The notes: a model not told the origin generated them from the letters alone. 64,000 bases of DNA from Streptomyces tirandamycinicus (GCF_003097515.1 NZ_CP029188.1:248001-312000); one strand, 5' to 3'. Positions 25,894 through 35,745 are shown, counted from the stretch's first letter. Program-made: numbers and translations.

Positions 25894-27555
25894 GTGAACA
25901 GCACGACCACCGCACCGACCACCCCACCGGCCGCCGCATCGAACACCGCACCGACCGCACCGGCCGGCACGCCGACCACCCCACCGACCGCCGCACCGGG
26001 GCCCGCGCTCCCGCCCGCCCCCGGCACCCCGTACGCGGACGCCCTCCGCGCCCAGGCCGGGCTCGACTGGCTCCGGCTGAACGTCCCCGGGCACGCCGCG
26101 GACCCGCAGGGCCGCCACCCGCTCGCCGCCCTGCTCGGCCCGGACGCGCTCCGCCTGGACTTCCCTCCCCTGCTGGACGGCATCGACCTCGGGGCCTCGT
26201 CTCCGCTCGGCGAGGCCCTGGCGCTGGCCGCCGAGGCCTGGGGGGCCCGCCGCACCTGGTTCCTCACCAACGGCGCCTCGCAGGGCAACCAGATCGCCTC
26301 GCTGGTCGCCCCCGCCCTCGGGCGGGTGCTCGTCGTCCAGCGCAGCGTGCACTCAAGCGTCGTCGACGGGCTCGTCCTGTCGGGCCTGGACTGCGCCTTC
26401 GTACAGCCGTCGGTCGACGCGGACCAGGGCATCGCCCACGGCGTCACGGCGGCGGACCTGGCGCGGACGCTCGCGGAGCACCCGGACGCGGCGGCCGCCT
26501 GGGTGGTGTCGCCCAGCTACTTCGGCGCGGTCGCCGACGTGTCCGCCCTGTCGGAAGCCGCCCATGCCGCGGGCGTGCCGCTGATCGTGGACGAGGCCTG
26601 GGGCTCGCACTTCGGCTTCCATCCGGCGCTCCCCGGCAACGCGCTGTCCCAGGGGGCGGACCTGGTCACCTCCAGTACCCACAAGCTCGCCGGCAGCCTC
26701 ACCCAGTCCGCGATGCTGCACCTGGGGCACGGCCCCTTCGCGGACCGGCTTGAGCCTCTGGTGGACCGGGCGTTCCGCCTGGTCCAGTCGACCAGCGCGA
26801 GCGCCCTGCTGATGGCGTCCCTCGACGTGGCGCGTGCCTCGCTGGTGGCGGGCCGGACCGCCGTCGGGGCGTCGGTGGCGGCGGCGGACGCGGTGCGCGG
26901 CCTGATCCGCGGGCGGGGACGCTACCGGCTCGTCAGCGACTCCTTCGGGCGGTTCCCGGACATCGTGGCCGCCGATCCGCTGCGCGTCGCCGTGGACACC
27001 CGCAGCGGAGGCATACCCGGTCACGAGGCCCGCCGGCTGCTCCACCAGGATCACCGGATCATGGTCGAGGTGGCCACGGACTCCGCGATCGTCGCGGTGG
27101 TCGGCGCGGGCGCCGCTCCCGACGCGGACCGCTTCGTGGAGGCGCTGCACCGTCTGCCCGCGGCACCGGCCGGGGCGGCGGCGGACGAGCGGTCCCGGCT
27201 GCGGCTGCCGCCTCCCGGGCCCGCCAGGCTCACCGCCCGCGAGGCCTTCCTGAGCCGCACACGCACCGTCCCCGCCCGGGAAGCCGTGGGCATGGTCTCC
27301 GCGGACACCCTCGCCGCCTACCCGCCCGGTATCCCCAACGTGCTGCCGGGCGAGGTCGTCACCGCCGAGGTGGTCGACTTCCTGCAGCGCACGGCGGCCG
27401 CTCCGGGCGGCCATGTGCGCGGTGCGCTCGACCCCGCGGTCTCCCGGCTCCGTGTCGTCACCGGGGAGCCCCCGGCGGAAGCGGAGGACTCAGCGGGCTC
27501 GGCGGACGCGGGGAACTCGGCGGGCTCGGCGGGCTCGGCGGCCGGAGGCCGGTAG
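25894..27555 (+). CDS. Orn/Lys/Arg decarboxylase-family PLP enzyme
   Basis: 553 residues. The core (about 45-500) is a fold-type I PLP enzyme of the ornithine/lysine/arginine decarboxylase group: FLTNGASQGNQ, SPSYFGAVADV, VDEAWGSHFGFHP and the PLP lysine in STHKLAGS (K264). The conserved ending AYPPGIPNVLPGEVV is present. Flanking this are a Thr/Pro/Ala-rich N-terminal stretch of about 40 residues and an Ala/Ser/Gly tail of about 25, both low complexity. It decarboxylates a basic amino acid by family; substrate not known. GTG at 25894. Divergent from the LysR gene that probably controls it. Confidence 0.88.
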   Translation: MNSTTTAPTTPPAAASNTAPTAPAGTPTTPPTAAPGPALPPAPGTPYADALRAQAGLDWLRLNVPGHAADPQGRHPLAALLGPDALRLDFPPLLDGIDLGASSPLGEALALAAEAWGARRTWFLTNGASQGNQIASLVAPALGRVLVVQRSVHSSVVDGLVLSGLDCAFVQPSVDADQGIAHGVTAADLARTLAEHPDAAAAWVVSPSYFGAVADVSALSEAAHAAGVPLIVDEAWGSHFGFHPALPGNALSQGADLVTSSTHKLAGSLTQSAMLHLGHGPFADRLEPLVDRAFRLVQSTSASALLMASLDVARASLVAGRTAVGASVAAADAVRGLIRGRGRYRLVSDSFGRFPDIVAADPLRVAVDTRSGGIPGHEARRLLHQDHRIMVEVATDSAIVAVVGAGAAPDADRFVEALHRLPAAPAGAAADERSRLRLPPPGPARLTAREAFLSRTRTVPAREAVGMVSADTLAAYPPGIPNVLPGEVVTAEVVDFLQRTAAAPGGHVRGALDPAVSRLRVVTGEPPAEAEDSAGSADAGNSAGSAGSAAGGR

Positions 27556-27602
27556 CTGCCGCGGTCCGGGCTGCCGCGGGGCCGCCTGCCGCCCGGCGCG
27601 GG

Positions 27603-30272
27603 CTACCAGGGCAGTGGCTGCTCGGTCCAGATGACCTTGCCGCTGCCCGTGTAGCGGGTGCCCCAGCGCTCGGCCAGCTGGGAGACGAGGAACAGTCCGC
27701 GCCCGCCCTCGTCGGTGGCCGTGGCCCGGCGCAGATGCGGGGCGGTGCTGCTGCCGTCGGAGACCTCGCAGATCAGCGAGCGGTCGCGGATCAGCCGCAC
27801 TCCGATCGGCCCGCCGGCGTGGCGGATGGCGTTGGTGACCAGCTCGCTGAGGATCAGCTCGGTGGTGAAGGCGTCCTCCGCCAGCCCCCACTCCTCCACC
27901 ACCCGGGCGGCCTCCGCGCGGACCCGGGCCACCGCGGCGGGCTCGGCGGGTACGTCCCAGGCGACGGAGCGGTTTCCGTCCAGCACCCGGGTCCGGGCGA
28001 CGACCAGGGCCACGTCGTCGCGGGGCCGCTCCGGCAGCAGGGCGTCCAGCACCGCACGGCAGGTCTCCTCGGGTGTCCCGCCGGCGCGGGCGAGCGTGCG
28101 GCGCAGCAGCTCCAGACCCTCGTCGATGTCGCGGTGCCGGTCCTCGACCAGACCGTCCGTGTAGAGCACCAGGCTGCTGCCCTCGGAGAGGTGCAGTTCG
28201 GTGGACTCGAACGGCAGCCCGCCGAGGCCCAGCGGCGGCCCGGCCGGCACGCCCGGGAACTCGACCTCCCCGTCGGGGTGCACGATGACCGGCTCCAGAT
28301 GCCCGGCGCGGGCCACGGTGCACACCCGGGAGGTGGGGTCGTAGATCGCGTAGAGGCAGGTGGCGCCGGTGAGCGCGGTGACCGAGCCGTCGGTGTCCTC
28401 GTCCTGGTCGATGCGCGAGACCAGCTCGTCCATGTGCCACAGCAGTTCCTCGGGCGGCAGGTCCAGGGACGCGAAGTTGTGGACCGCGGTGCGCAGCCGC
28501 CCCATGGTCGCCGCGGCGTGGAGACCGTGGCCGACGACGTCCCCCACCACGAGGGCGACCCGGGCGCCGGGCAGCGGGATCACGTCGAACCAGTCCCCGC
28601 CGACGCCACCGAGCCCGGCCTGGGCGGGCAGATAGTGGTAGGCCACGTCGAGGGCGGTCTGCTCGGGCAGGACCCGCGGCAGCAGGCTGCGCTGCAGGGC
28701 GACCGCCATCGAGTGCTCCCGGGTGTAGCGGCGGGCGTTGTCGATGTTCACCGCGGCGCGGGCGACCAGTTCCTCGGCGAGCGACACGTCGTCGTCGTCG
28801 AAGGGCTCCGGCTTCTCGGAGCGCCAGAACGTGGCGACGCCCATCGTCACGCCGCGGGCCCGCAGCGGGACGGAGATCATGGAGTGGATGCCGTACTCGA
28901 CGAGCCGGTGGGCCCGCGCCGGTTCCTGTTCCTGCCATCCGGAGAACGCGGCCAGGTCGGCCTCCAGGATGGTCTTGCCCCTGGCGTACGCGACGGCCTG
29001 GGGGGTGGTGCTGACGAAGTGGATCAGCCGGCCCGAGGGGTAGAGGGGGGTGTCCGTCCTGACGCCGTTGAAGGCGATGCGGCGCATGTCGGTGCCGGTG
29101 TCCGCGGGCTCGTCACCGCTGAGCACGGGATCGGAGAGATCCACGGTGACGAAGTCGGCGAACCGGGGGACGGCGAAGTCGGCGAGCTCCTGCGAGGTGC
29201 GGACCACGTCGAGGGTGGTGCCGATCTGCATGCCGGAGTCGTAGACGAGCCTCAGCCGGCCCTGCACGGTGTCGGCGCGGCCGCTGAGGGCCCGGAGTTC
29301 GGTGGTGTCCCGCAGGGTGGCGACGGTGCCGCAGCAGGGACCCGAGCCGTCCGGCGGGGGGCCCATCGCGCGCTGGTTGACGGCGACCAGCTGGTGCTCG
29401 ATGACGTGCACCTCGTCGCTGGCGGGGCGGCCGGACTCCAGCAGCCGGGCGATCTCGGGATCCATGGCGATGTCGGCGACGAGGCGTCCCTGGGCGTCCG
29501 GGGGGAGCGCGAGCAGCCGTCGCGCCTCGTCGTTGACGAGCACCAGCCGGCGGTCCTCGTCGACGATCAGCACCCCCTCCCGCACGGCGTGCAGGACCGC
29601 GTCGCGGTGCTCGTACATGCGGGTCATCTCGGCGGGCCCCAGGCCGTGGGTCTGGTGCCGCAGGCGCCTGCTGATCAGCGCGGCCCCGGAGGTGGCGACG
29701 GCCAGGGCGAAGGCGGCCGCGCCGAGCAGGACGGGAAGCTGGTCCTGGGCGACCGCGCCGGCCCGCTCGACCGTGAGTCCGGCCGCCACAAGACCGAGCA
29801 CCTGTCCGTCCGCGTCGGTCACCGGAGCGACACTGCGGATCGAGGGGCCGAGGACACCGGCGAAGTTCTCGGTGACCGTGCGGCCGCCCGCCGCCGGGCC
29901 GATGGTGCCGGGGTACTTGCTGTCGATCTTCTGCGGGTCCGGGTGCGCGTACAGGGTCCCGTCCGGGCTCATCACCGCGAGGAAGTCGACGTCGGAGGAC
30001 TTCCTGGCGGCCTCGGTCCTGCCCTGCAGTGCCGCGCTGGGGTCGGGGCCGCGCAAGGCTTCCCTGACGCCCGGTGCGGTCGCGTACGTCTCGGCGACGG
30101 CGACCGACCGGTTGCGCGCCTCACGCTCCCCGCCCGACCGGGCCTGCACCAGAAGCGCGGCGACGGCGGCGGCGACGAGCAGCAAAGCGACCGTCACCTG
30201 CAGGACGAAGACCTGGCTGGCGACGGTGCGCGTGCTCATCGTCGAGCGGAGGCGGCCGAGCAGTCCGGCCAT
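27603..30272 (-). CDS. Membrane sensor with PAS, GAF, PP2C and HATPase domains
   Basis: 889 residues. A first membrane span (about 20-42) is followed by an extracytoplasmic sensor of the CitA/DcuS sCache type (about 45-165), a second span (about 175-195), a PAS domain (about 215-310), a GAF domain (about 340-500), an intact RsbU-type phosphatase (GGDWFDVIPL, GDVVGHG, LYTDGLVE, RPRDDVALVVAR) and a C-terminal RsbW-like ATPase (SELVTNAIRHAG, GGRGLF). It couples an outside signal, possibly a small acid, to a sigma-factor partner switch. The ATG at 30272 has AGGAG only one base away, while a -10-like TAGATA ends 5 bases upstream, so a leaderless transcript is likely. ATG at 30287 is an alternative. 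Confidence 0.88.
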   Translation of the reverse strand: MAGLLGRLRSTMSTRTVASQVFVLQVTVALLLVAAAVAALLVQARSGGEREARNRSVAVAETYATAPGVREALRGPDPSAALQGRTEAARKSSDVDFLAVMSPDGTLYAHPDPQKIDSKYPGTIGPAAGGRTVTENFAGVLGPSIRSVAPVTDADGQVLGLVAAGLTVERAGAVAQDQLPVLLGAAAFALAVATSGAALISRRLRHQTHGLGPAEMTRMYEHRDAVLHAVREGVLIVDEDRRLVLVNDEARRLLALPPDAQGRLVADIAMDPEIARLLESGRPASDEVHVIEHQLVAVNQRAMGPPPDGSGPCCGTVATLRDTTELRALSGRADTVQGRLRLVYDSGMQIGTTLDVVRTSQELADFAVPRFADFVTVDLSDPVLSGDEPADTGTDMRRIAFNGVRTDTPLYPSGRLIHFVSTTPQAVAYARGKTILEADLAAFSGWQEQEPARAHRLVEYGIHSMISVPLRARGVTMGVATFWRSEKPEPFDDDDVSLAEELVARAAVNIDNARRYTREHSMAVALQRSLLPRVLPEQTALDVAYHYLPAQAGLGGVGGDWFDVIPLPGARVALVVGDVVGHGLHAAATMGRLRTAVHNFASLDLPPEELLWHMDELVSRIDQDEDTDGSVTALTGATCLYAIYDPTSRVCTVARAGHLEPVIVHPDGEVEFPGVPAGPPLGLGGLPFESTELHLSEGSSLVLYTDGLVEDRHRDIDEGLELLRRTLARAGGTPEETCRAVLDALLPERPRDDVALVVARTRVLDGNRSVAWDVPAEPAAVARVRAEAARVVEEWGLAEDAFTTELILSELVTNAIRHAGGPIGVRLIRDRSLICEVSDGSSTAPHLRRATATDEGGRGLFLVSQLAERWGTRYTGSGKVIWTEQPLPW

Positions 30273-30339
30273 GCTCCTATCTAACACCGGGCGGCTACGG
30301 CGGGCGACCGCTTCGGGGCGACCGGAGGGGGCGACGGGC

Positions 30340-30376
30340 GCGAGGGGGGCGGCGGGGGGGGCGGCGGGGGAGGTCC
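30340..30376 (+). other. Dense G-tract cluster (possible G-quadruplex)
   Basis: Runs of 6, 8 and 5 G separated by CGGC occur within about 30 bases in the 280-base gap upstream of the sensor-phosphatase gene. The gap also holds further G-runs to about 30445 and C-runs at 30495-30515. Such sequence can form G-quadruplexes on the plus strand. No gene is seen here. Confidence 0.5.
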
Positions 30377-30551
30377 GGCCGCAGGGGGCGGGCCTGAGGA
30401 GGCCGAGGGGGGACCGGCAGGAGACCGGAGGGAGACGCCGAAGGGGGAGGAAGGCCTACCAGGAGCGCGCGGCGGCGACCGCCGGTGCGCGGCCGCCCCT
30501 CCCCCCTCCCCTCCGGCCCCGGGCCCTGCTCGGGCCCTGGTCAGGCCCTGC

Positions 30552-33500
30552 TCAGGCCCTGGTCAGGCGCAGCGTCACGAGTTCGAACGGGCGGAGGGCC
30601 AGGGACACCGTGTCGCCGGTGCGCTCCACCGTGCGTCCCCCGGCCACCGGACGCTCCAGCAGGTCCGTCGCCACCGCCCCGGCCAGCGGGAAGCCCGCCG
30701 TCAGCGTCGCGCGGGCGCGCCCGCCCCGTGACTCGTGGAACCGGACCACCACATCGCCGCCTCCGTCGTCCGCGAGCTTGACCGCGGTCACCACCACGGC
30801 GTCGTCGTCCACCGCGACCAGCGGTGCGACGGCGGCGTCCGCACCCGTCACCCGCCGCTCCGGGAGGTTCACGCGGTACCCCTCGCGTACCGCGTCGCCG
30901 ATGGTCGCACCCGGTGCCAGCGCGTGCCGGAAGCGGTGGACCCCGTGGTCGGTCCCCGGGTCGGGGAAGCGCGGGGCGCGCAGCAGGGACGCCCTGAGCG
31001 TGGTCGTCGTACCGGAGTCGGCGGCACGGACGGTACGGGTCACGTCGTGGCCGTACGTGGAGTCGGTGACCAGCGCGACGCCCCAGCCGGGCTCGCCGAT
31101 GTGGACGAAGCGGTGGTTGCAGGCCTCGAACTTGGCCGCCTCCCAGCTGGTGTTGGTGTGCGTCGCCCGGTGGAAGTGGCCGAACTGGGTCTCGGAGGCG
31201 TAGCGCTCGGCGTGCACGTCGAGCGGGAAGGCCAGCTTCAGGAACTTCTCGGTCTCGTGCCAGTCGACCTCGGTGTCGATGTCGAGCCGCTTGGCGCCCG
31301 GGGCGAGCGACAGCACCTGGGTCACCCTGGACGACCCGAAGGAGCGCACGATCCGCACCGCGGCCGTACCGGTGCCCTCCCCCGGCCCGGCGGGCTCCAC
31401 CAGATCGGCGGGCTCCACCAGATCGGCCTCCACCAGGTCCGTCCCGGTGTTCCGGTAGAACGCGTCCACGTCCCAGGCGTCCCACATGTTCGGGAAGTCG
31501 GGGTGCAGTTGCAGCAGGTTGGCGGCGGCCCCGGGCGCGACCGTCTCGCGGTCGGCGCCGATGTCGTACGCCGAGACGACCAGGCCCCGCTCGTCGATCT
31601 CCACCCTGAGCAGCCCGTTGCCGAGGACGTAGCCGCCGCCCTCGCGCGGCCGCAGGTGCGCCGCGCCGCCGCCGACCGGCCGCGCGGCGCCCCCCGCGGG
31701 CACTCCGTGCCGGGCGTGCGGGGCCGAGTTGAAGACGAGTTCGGCGGTCCCGTCCCCGGCGAGTGCCCGCTGGGCGGCGTCGACGACGGCGTTCAGCTGC
31801 TCGGCGACCGCCGCGTACGTCCTCTCCGCCTCGCGGTGCACCCAGGCGATGGACGAGCCGGGGAGGATGTCGTGGAACTGGTGCAGCAGCACCGTCTTCC
31901 AGATGCGGTCCAGCCGCTCGTACGGGTACGGGAACCCGGTCCGCACCGCGGCCGTCGCGGCCCACAACTCGGCCTCGCGCAGCAGGTGCTCGGAGCGGCG
32001 GTTGCCCTGCTTGGTCCTCGCCTGGCTGGTGAGCGTGGCCCGGTGCAGTTCGAGGTACAGCTCCCCCACCCACACCGGCGGATCGGCGTACTCGGCCTCG
32101 GCCTTGGTGAAGAACGCCTCCGGAGTCTCCCAGACCACCCTCGCGGCGCCCTCGAGGTCGCGCATCCGGGCCGCCTTGGCGACCATCTCCCGGGTCGTGC
32201 CCCCTCCGCCGTCGCCCCAGCCGGTCGGGGCCAGCGAGTGCCGGGCGACGCCCTTGTCCTTGAAGTTCCTCGCCGCGTGGGCGATCTCGCTGCCCTTCAT
32301 GGAGCAGTTGTAGGTGTCCACCGGCGGGAAGTGGGTGAGGATCCGCGTCCCGTCGATGCCCTCCCACCGGAAGGTGTGGTGGGGGAACGTGTTCGTCTGC
32401 GACCAGGAGATCTTCTGGGTGAGCAGCCACTTGGAGCCCGCCGCCTTGATGATCTGGGGCAGTCCCGCGGCGAAGCCGAAGGTGTCGGGGAGCCAGGCCT
32501 CGTCGTTCTCGATGCCGAACTCGTCCAGGAAGAACCGCTTGCCGTGGACGAACTGACGGGCCATCGCCTCCGATCCGGGCATGTTGGTGTCGGACTCCAC
32601 CCACATGCCGCCCGCCGGCACGAACCGGCCGTCGGCGACGGCCTTCTTCACCTTGGCCCACACCTCGGGCCGGTGCTCCTTGACCCAGGCCCACTGCTGC
32701 GCCTGCGACATGGCGAAGACGAAGTCCGGTTCGTCCTCCAGCAGCGCCGTCATGTTGGAGGTGGTGCGGGCGACCTTGCGTACCGTCTCCCGGAGCGGCC
32801 ACAGCCAGGCGGAGTCGATGTGGGCGTGCCCGACGGCGCTGATGCGGTGCGCCGAGGGCTCGGCGGGGGTCGCCAGCACCTGCTCCAGACGGGCCCGGGC
32901 GGCGGCGGCCGTGCCCGGGACGTCCTGAAGGTCGACGGCGTCCAGGGCCCGGTCCACCGCGCGCAGGATCTCCCGGCGCCGGGCCGAGTCCGCCGGGAGC
33001 TCCGGCATCAGCTCGCCCAGCACCTCGAGGTCCATCACCAGCTGCCAGACGCTCTCCTCGAAGACGGCGAGGTCCATCCGGGCCAGCCGGTACTGCGGCT
33101 CGGTGCCCGCGGTCTCCTTGTCGCCCAGTTCGGTGGGGAGGAACGGGTGGTAGTCGAGGATGACGGGGTTGGACGCCGCCTCGATGTGCAGCCGCACCTC
33201 CTCGCCGCCCTCGGCGGGCGCCCCGATCCGGACCCACTGGTTGCGGGGGTTCAGCCCCTTCACCGGGGTGCCGTCGGGCCGGTAGACGAGCCCTTCGCAC
33301 TGGAACCCCGGCATGTTCTCGTCGAATCCGAGGTCGAGGACCGCCTCGACCGTCCGTCCGGCCCAGGCCGCGGGGACGGTCCCGGTGACCCGGAACCAGC
33401 TGGTCCCCCACGGCGCGCCCCACCTCGTGCCGACCGTGATCGGCGACGGTTCGGCGGCCAGCCCCTCCGCGACCGGTACGGGCTCACCGGGGGCGTTCCA

Positions 33501-33605
33501 GACGGCCACGTCCAGTGGGACGGACGCGGAGTACACGGCGGGTCGGATGCGCTCGTCGAGGACGCGCTTCAGTCGGGCCTCGACCAGGCCGCGGTCGTCA
33601 TGCAT
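30552..33605 (-). CDS. GH38 alpha-mannosidase
   Basis: 1017 residues, a typical length for bacterial GH38. The catalytic domain (about 255-530) has the zinc motif GHAHIDSAWLWP, the nucleophile Asp in WVESDTN (D339), AWLPDTFGF and HQFHDILPGSS. A beta-rich C-terminal half follows. No signal peptide, so it acts in the cytoplasm, trimming alpha-mannose from imported oligosaccharides. An insertion near residue 725 repeats DLVE three times (a 21-24-bp DNA repeat). The ATG at 33605 lies downstream of the secreted GH85 gene by 45 bases, suggesting one operon with the GH5 and ABC genes further upstream. Confidence 0.93.
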   Translation of the reverse strand: MHDDRGLVEARLKRVLDERIRPAVYSASVPLDVAVWNAPGEPVPVAEGLAAEPSPITVGTRWGAPWGTSWFRVTGTVPAAWAGRTVEAVLDLGFDENMPGFQCEGLVYRPDGTPVKGLNPRNQWVRIGAPAEGGEEVRLHIEAASNPVILDYHPFLPTELGDKETAGTEPQYRLARMDLAVFEESVWQLVMDLEVLGELMPELPADSARRREILRAVDRALDAVDLQDVPGTAAAARARLEQVLATPAEPSAHRISAVGHAHIDSAWLWPLRETVRKVARTTSNMTALLEDEPDFVFAMSQAQQWAWVKEHRPEVWAKVKKAVADGRFVPAGGMWVESDTNMPGSEAMARQFVHGKRFFLDEFGIENDEAWLPDTFGFAAGLPQIIKAAGSKWLLTQKISWSQTNTFPHHTFRWEGIDGTRILTHFPPVDTYNCSMKGSEIAHAARNFKDKGVARHSLAPTGWGDGGGGTTREMVAKAARMRDLEGAARVVWETPEAFFTKAEAEYADPPVWVGELYLELHRATLTSQARTKQGNRRSEHLLREAELWAATAAVRTGFPYPYERLDRIWKTVLLHQFHDILPGSSIAWVHREAERTYAAVAEQLNAVVDAAQRALAGDGTAELVFNSAPHARHGVPAGGAARPVGGGAAHLRPREGGGYVLGNGLLRVEIDERGLVVSAYDIGADRETVAPGAAANLLQLHPDFPNMWDAWDVDAFYRNTGTDLVEADLVEPADLVEPAGPGEGTGTAAVRIVRSFGSSRVTQVLSLAPGAKRLDIDTEVDWHETEKFLKLAFPLDVHAERYASETQFGHFHRATHTNTSWEAAKFEACNHRFVHIGEPGWGVALVTDSTYGHDVTRTVRAADSGTTTTLRASLLRAPRFPDPGTDHGVHRFRHALAPGATIGDAVREGYRVNLPERRVTGADAAVAPLVAVDDDAVVVTAVKLADDGGGDVVVRFHESRGGRARATLTAGFPLAGAVATDLLERPVAGGRTVERTGDTVSLALRPFELVTLRLTRA

Positions 33606-33650
33606 GAGGTTCTGCTCCGTAAGGGGTCGGGGTGCGGGAGGTGCGGGCGG

Positions 33651-35714
33651 TCACCAGGGGTGGACGACGGAGACGGCGGAGGAGGCCGCGTAGAGCTCGC
33701 CGACGGCACGGATCTCGATGCGCGCGGCCCGTTCGCCCGGCTCCGGGCGCAGCCCGGGGACGTGGAAGGCGCTCTGGCAGGTACCGCCGAGGAAGCGGCG
33801 GTCGCCGCCGGGGAGGACGCGGTGCAGCTCGTAGTGGCGTACCGGGCCGGGCGCGGCGGTCCAGCGCAGTCGCAGTGCGGTGCCGTCGCCGGTGGTGGCG
33901 CGGGCGGTGACGCGTGGCCGGGTGGGGGGCGCGGGCGGCCGTGCGGCCGCGCACCGCACCGCGAGGCCGCCGAGCCGATAGGCCACGGCGCCGTCGCCGG
34001 TGAGCCGGACCCCGAGGGCGCGCAGCTCGCCGGAGAGACCGTTGAGCCGCAGGGTCGCGGTCGTCCAGCCGCTGCCGCCGCGCAGGGTCCCGGCGGGGAC
34101 GTAGCGGTACGGGACCGGGTCACCGGGCCGGGCCGGTTCCTCCGTGGCGACGGCGAGTTCGACGGTCACGGGGCCCTCGTCCGCCCGGTGGGCGAGCTCG
34201 ACGGCGGTGCCGGGGCGCAGCGGCAGCCGGGTCGCGTAGAGCTCCAGCGTCACCGGCGCGTCGACCGACCCGGCGACCAGGACGCTGCTGCCGCCGCGCC
34301 AGGCGTCGGCGAAGTCGAAGGAGACGGCCGGGCGGCGGCCTTCGGTCCGTACCACCCATCGGCGGCCGGGCAGCCGGTCCTGGAGGCCGAGGTGGTTCCA
34401 CTCGGTGCCGGAGGTGACGGTGCCGCCGTCGTACCAGCGCAGTCCGTGGCCGGTGTTGAAGGTGGTGGCGAACGGCAGCGCGGTGACGGTGGAGCGGTCG
34501 GCGACGGCGGTCGCCGGGGCTCGCCAGCCGCCGTCGCCGTCCGGGGCGGACGGGTCGAGCGACTGCCCCGTCCAGAACCGGTCGTCGGCGGCGTGGAACC
34601 GGCCCGGCGTACGGTCCACGGGCAGGTGGTTGCGGGTCCACTCGGGGCGGTAGAAGCCGTAGGAGACGACGTGGTCCCGGTCGCGGGGAATGATCGCGTC
34701 CCAGTCGACGGCCTTGTTCCAGCCGTTCGCCTCGACGTCGACCCCGGCCCACAACTCGTAGCGGCTGCGTCCGAGTCCGGCCGCGCGGGTGGCGGAGGAC
34801 GCCAGTCGGGACGGTGTCCAGCGGAAGTCCACGAACATCGAGTCGGCGGTCCGGAAGAAGTCCTCGTTCCGCTCGTTGAGCGCCCCCTGCCAGGCCACCG
34901 TGCCGCCGACCGTCATCGCGTCGTACCAGGTGATGCGCAGTCCCGCGGACTCGCCGCGGTCCCTGAGGTCCCGCACGAAGGCGAGCATCTCGGAGCCGAG
35001 GGCCGCGTCGCCGCCCTCCGTCTCCGCGTTGACGAACCAGCCGTCGAAGCCGTGGGCGGTGGCGACCTCGACCAGCTTCGCGGCGAGGGGGAAGCGGCCC
35101 AGGGGGTCGCGCCGCACCAGGTCCCGCGTCCACCGCAGGTCGCCGCCCCAGTGCACGGGCGGCAGGAACACCGTGCCGAGGACGGGGACGCCGTGGCGGT
35201 GGGCGGCGTCCACGACGGGGGCGTTCGGGGCCAGGATCAGGCCCTCCCCCGCCGAGCCGCCCCAGAAGACGAGTTCGTCGAGGTACGCCCAGTGGGTCAG
35301 TGCGTAGTAGTCGGCGGTCGGCGCGCCCTGGGAGGGGTTGCGGGAGGTGTGCCCGAAGGAGACGAGCGACTGGATACGGGCCTGGCCGGTGCGTGCCGTG
35401 CGGTTCGGCGGGACGGGTGTGAAGCGCGGGGCAAGCGGCACGGCCGCGGTGTTGAAGGGCAGGTCCGGGTCGTCCTCGGGCCGCCAGGTGCTGAGGCTGC
35501 GCCAGGTGACGCCCTCGCCGGGGGTGCCGGCGGGCAGCGAGTCGGGGAACCAGTAGGAGGCGTACGGCTGGAGGTCCGCACTCTCAGCGGCCGCGGCGGT
35601 GCTGCCGGGGCCCGGCACTGCGGCGGCGGGACCCGGGGCGAGGAGGGCGGCCGCGGCTCCGGCCGCTCCCGCGAGGACGACGCTGCGGCGGCGGGGGGCG
35701 ATGGGCTGGGTCAT
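33651..35714 (-). CDS. Secreted GH85 endo-beta-N-acetylglucosaminidase
   Basis: 687 residues. The N-terminus has a twin-arginine-like signal (RRRSVVLAG, then an Ala-rich core ending PAAAVP). The GH85 barrel (about 50-390) shows ASYWFPDSLP, SFGHTS and the catalytic Asn-X-Glu in GWFVNAETEGG (N229, E231). C-terminal domains of beta-sandwich and fibronectin III type follow (about 440-687). GH85 enzymes cut the GlcNAc-beta-1,4-GlcNAc core of N-glycans and release the oligosaccharide outside the cell. ATG at 35714 has GGAG 6 bases upstream. The same frame stays open upstream through the tandem repeat, but signal peptide and RBS fix the start. Confidence 0.93.
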   Translation of the reverse strand: MTQPIAPRRRSVVLAGAAGAAAALLAPGPAAAVPGPGSTAAAAESADLQPYASYWFPDSLPAGTPGEGVTWRSLSTWRPEDDPDLPFNTAAVPLAPRFTPVPPNRTARTGQARIQSLVSFGHTSRNPSQGAPTADYYALTHWAYLDELVFWGGSAGEGLILAPNAPVVDAAHRHGVPVLGTVFLPPVHWGGDLRWTRDLVRRDPLGRFPLAAKLVEVATAHGFDGWFVNAETEGGDAALGSEMLAFVRDLRDRGESAGLRITWYDAMTVGGTVAWQGALNERNEDFFRTADSMFVDFRWTPSRLASSATRAAGLGRSRYELWAGVDVEANGWNKAVDWDAIIPRDRDHVVSYGFYRPEWTRNHLPVDRTPGRFHAADDRFWTGQSLDPSAPDGDGGWRAPATAVADRSTVTALPFATTFNTGHGLRWYDGGTVTSGTEWNHLGLQDRLPGRRWVVRTEGRRPAVSFDFADAWRGGSSVLVAGSVDAPVTLELYATRLPLRPGTAVELAHRADEGPVTVELAVATEEPARPGDPVPYRYVPAGTLRGGSGWTTATLRLNGLSGELRALGVRLTGDGAVAYRLGGLAVRCAAARPPAPPTRPRVTARATTGDGTALRLRWTAAPGPVRHYELHRVLPGGDRRFLGGTCQSAFHVPGLRPEPGERAARIEIRAVGELYAASSAVSVVHPW

Positions 35715-35745
35715 GGTGTGCTCCGTTTCGTTGGCCGGCGAGGGA

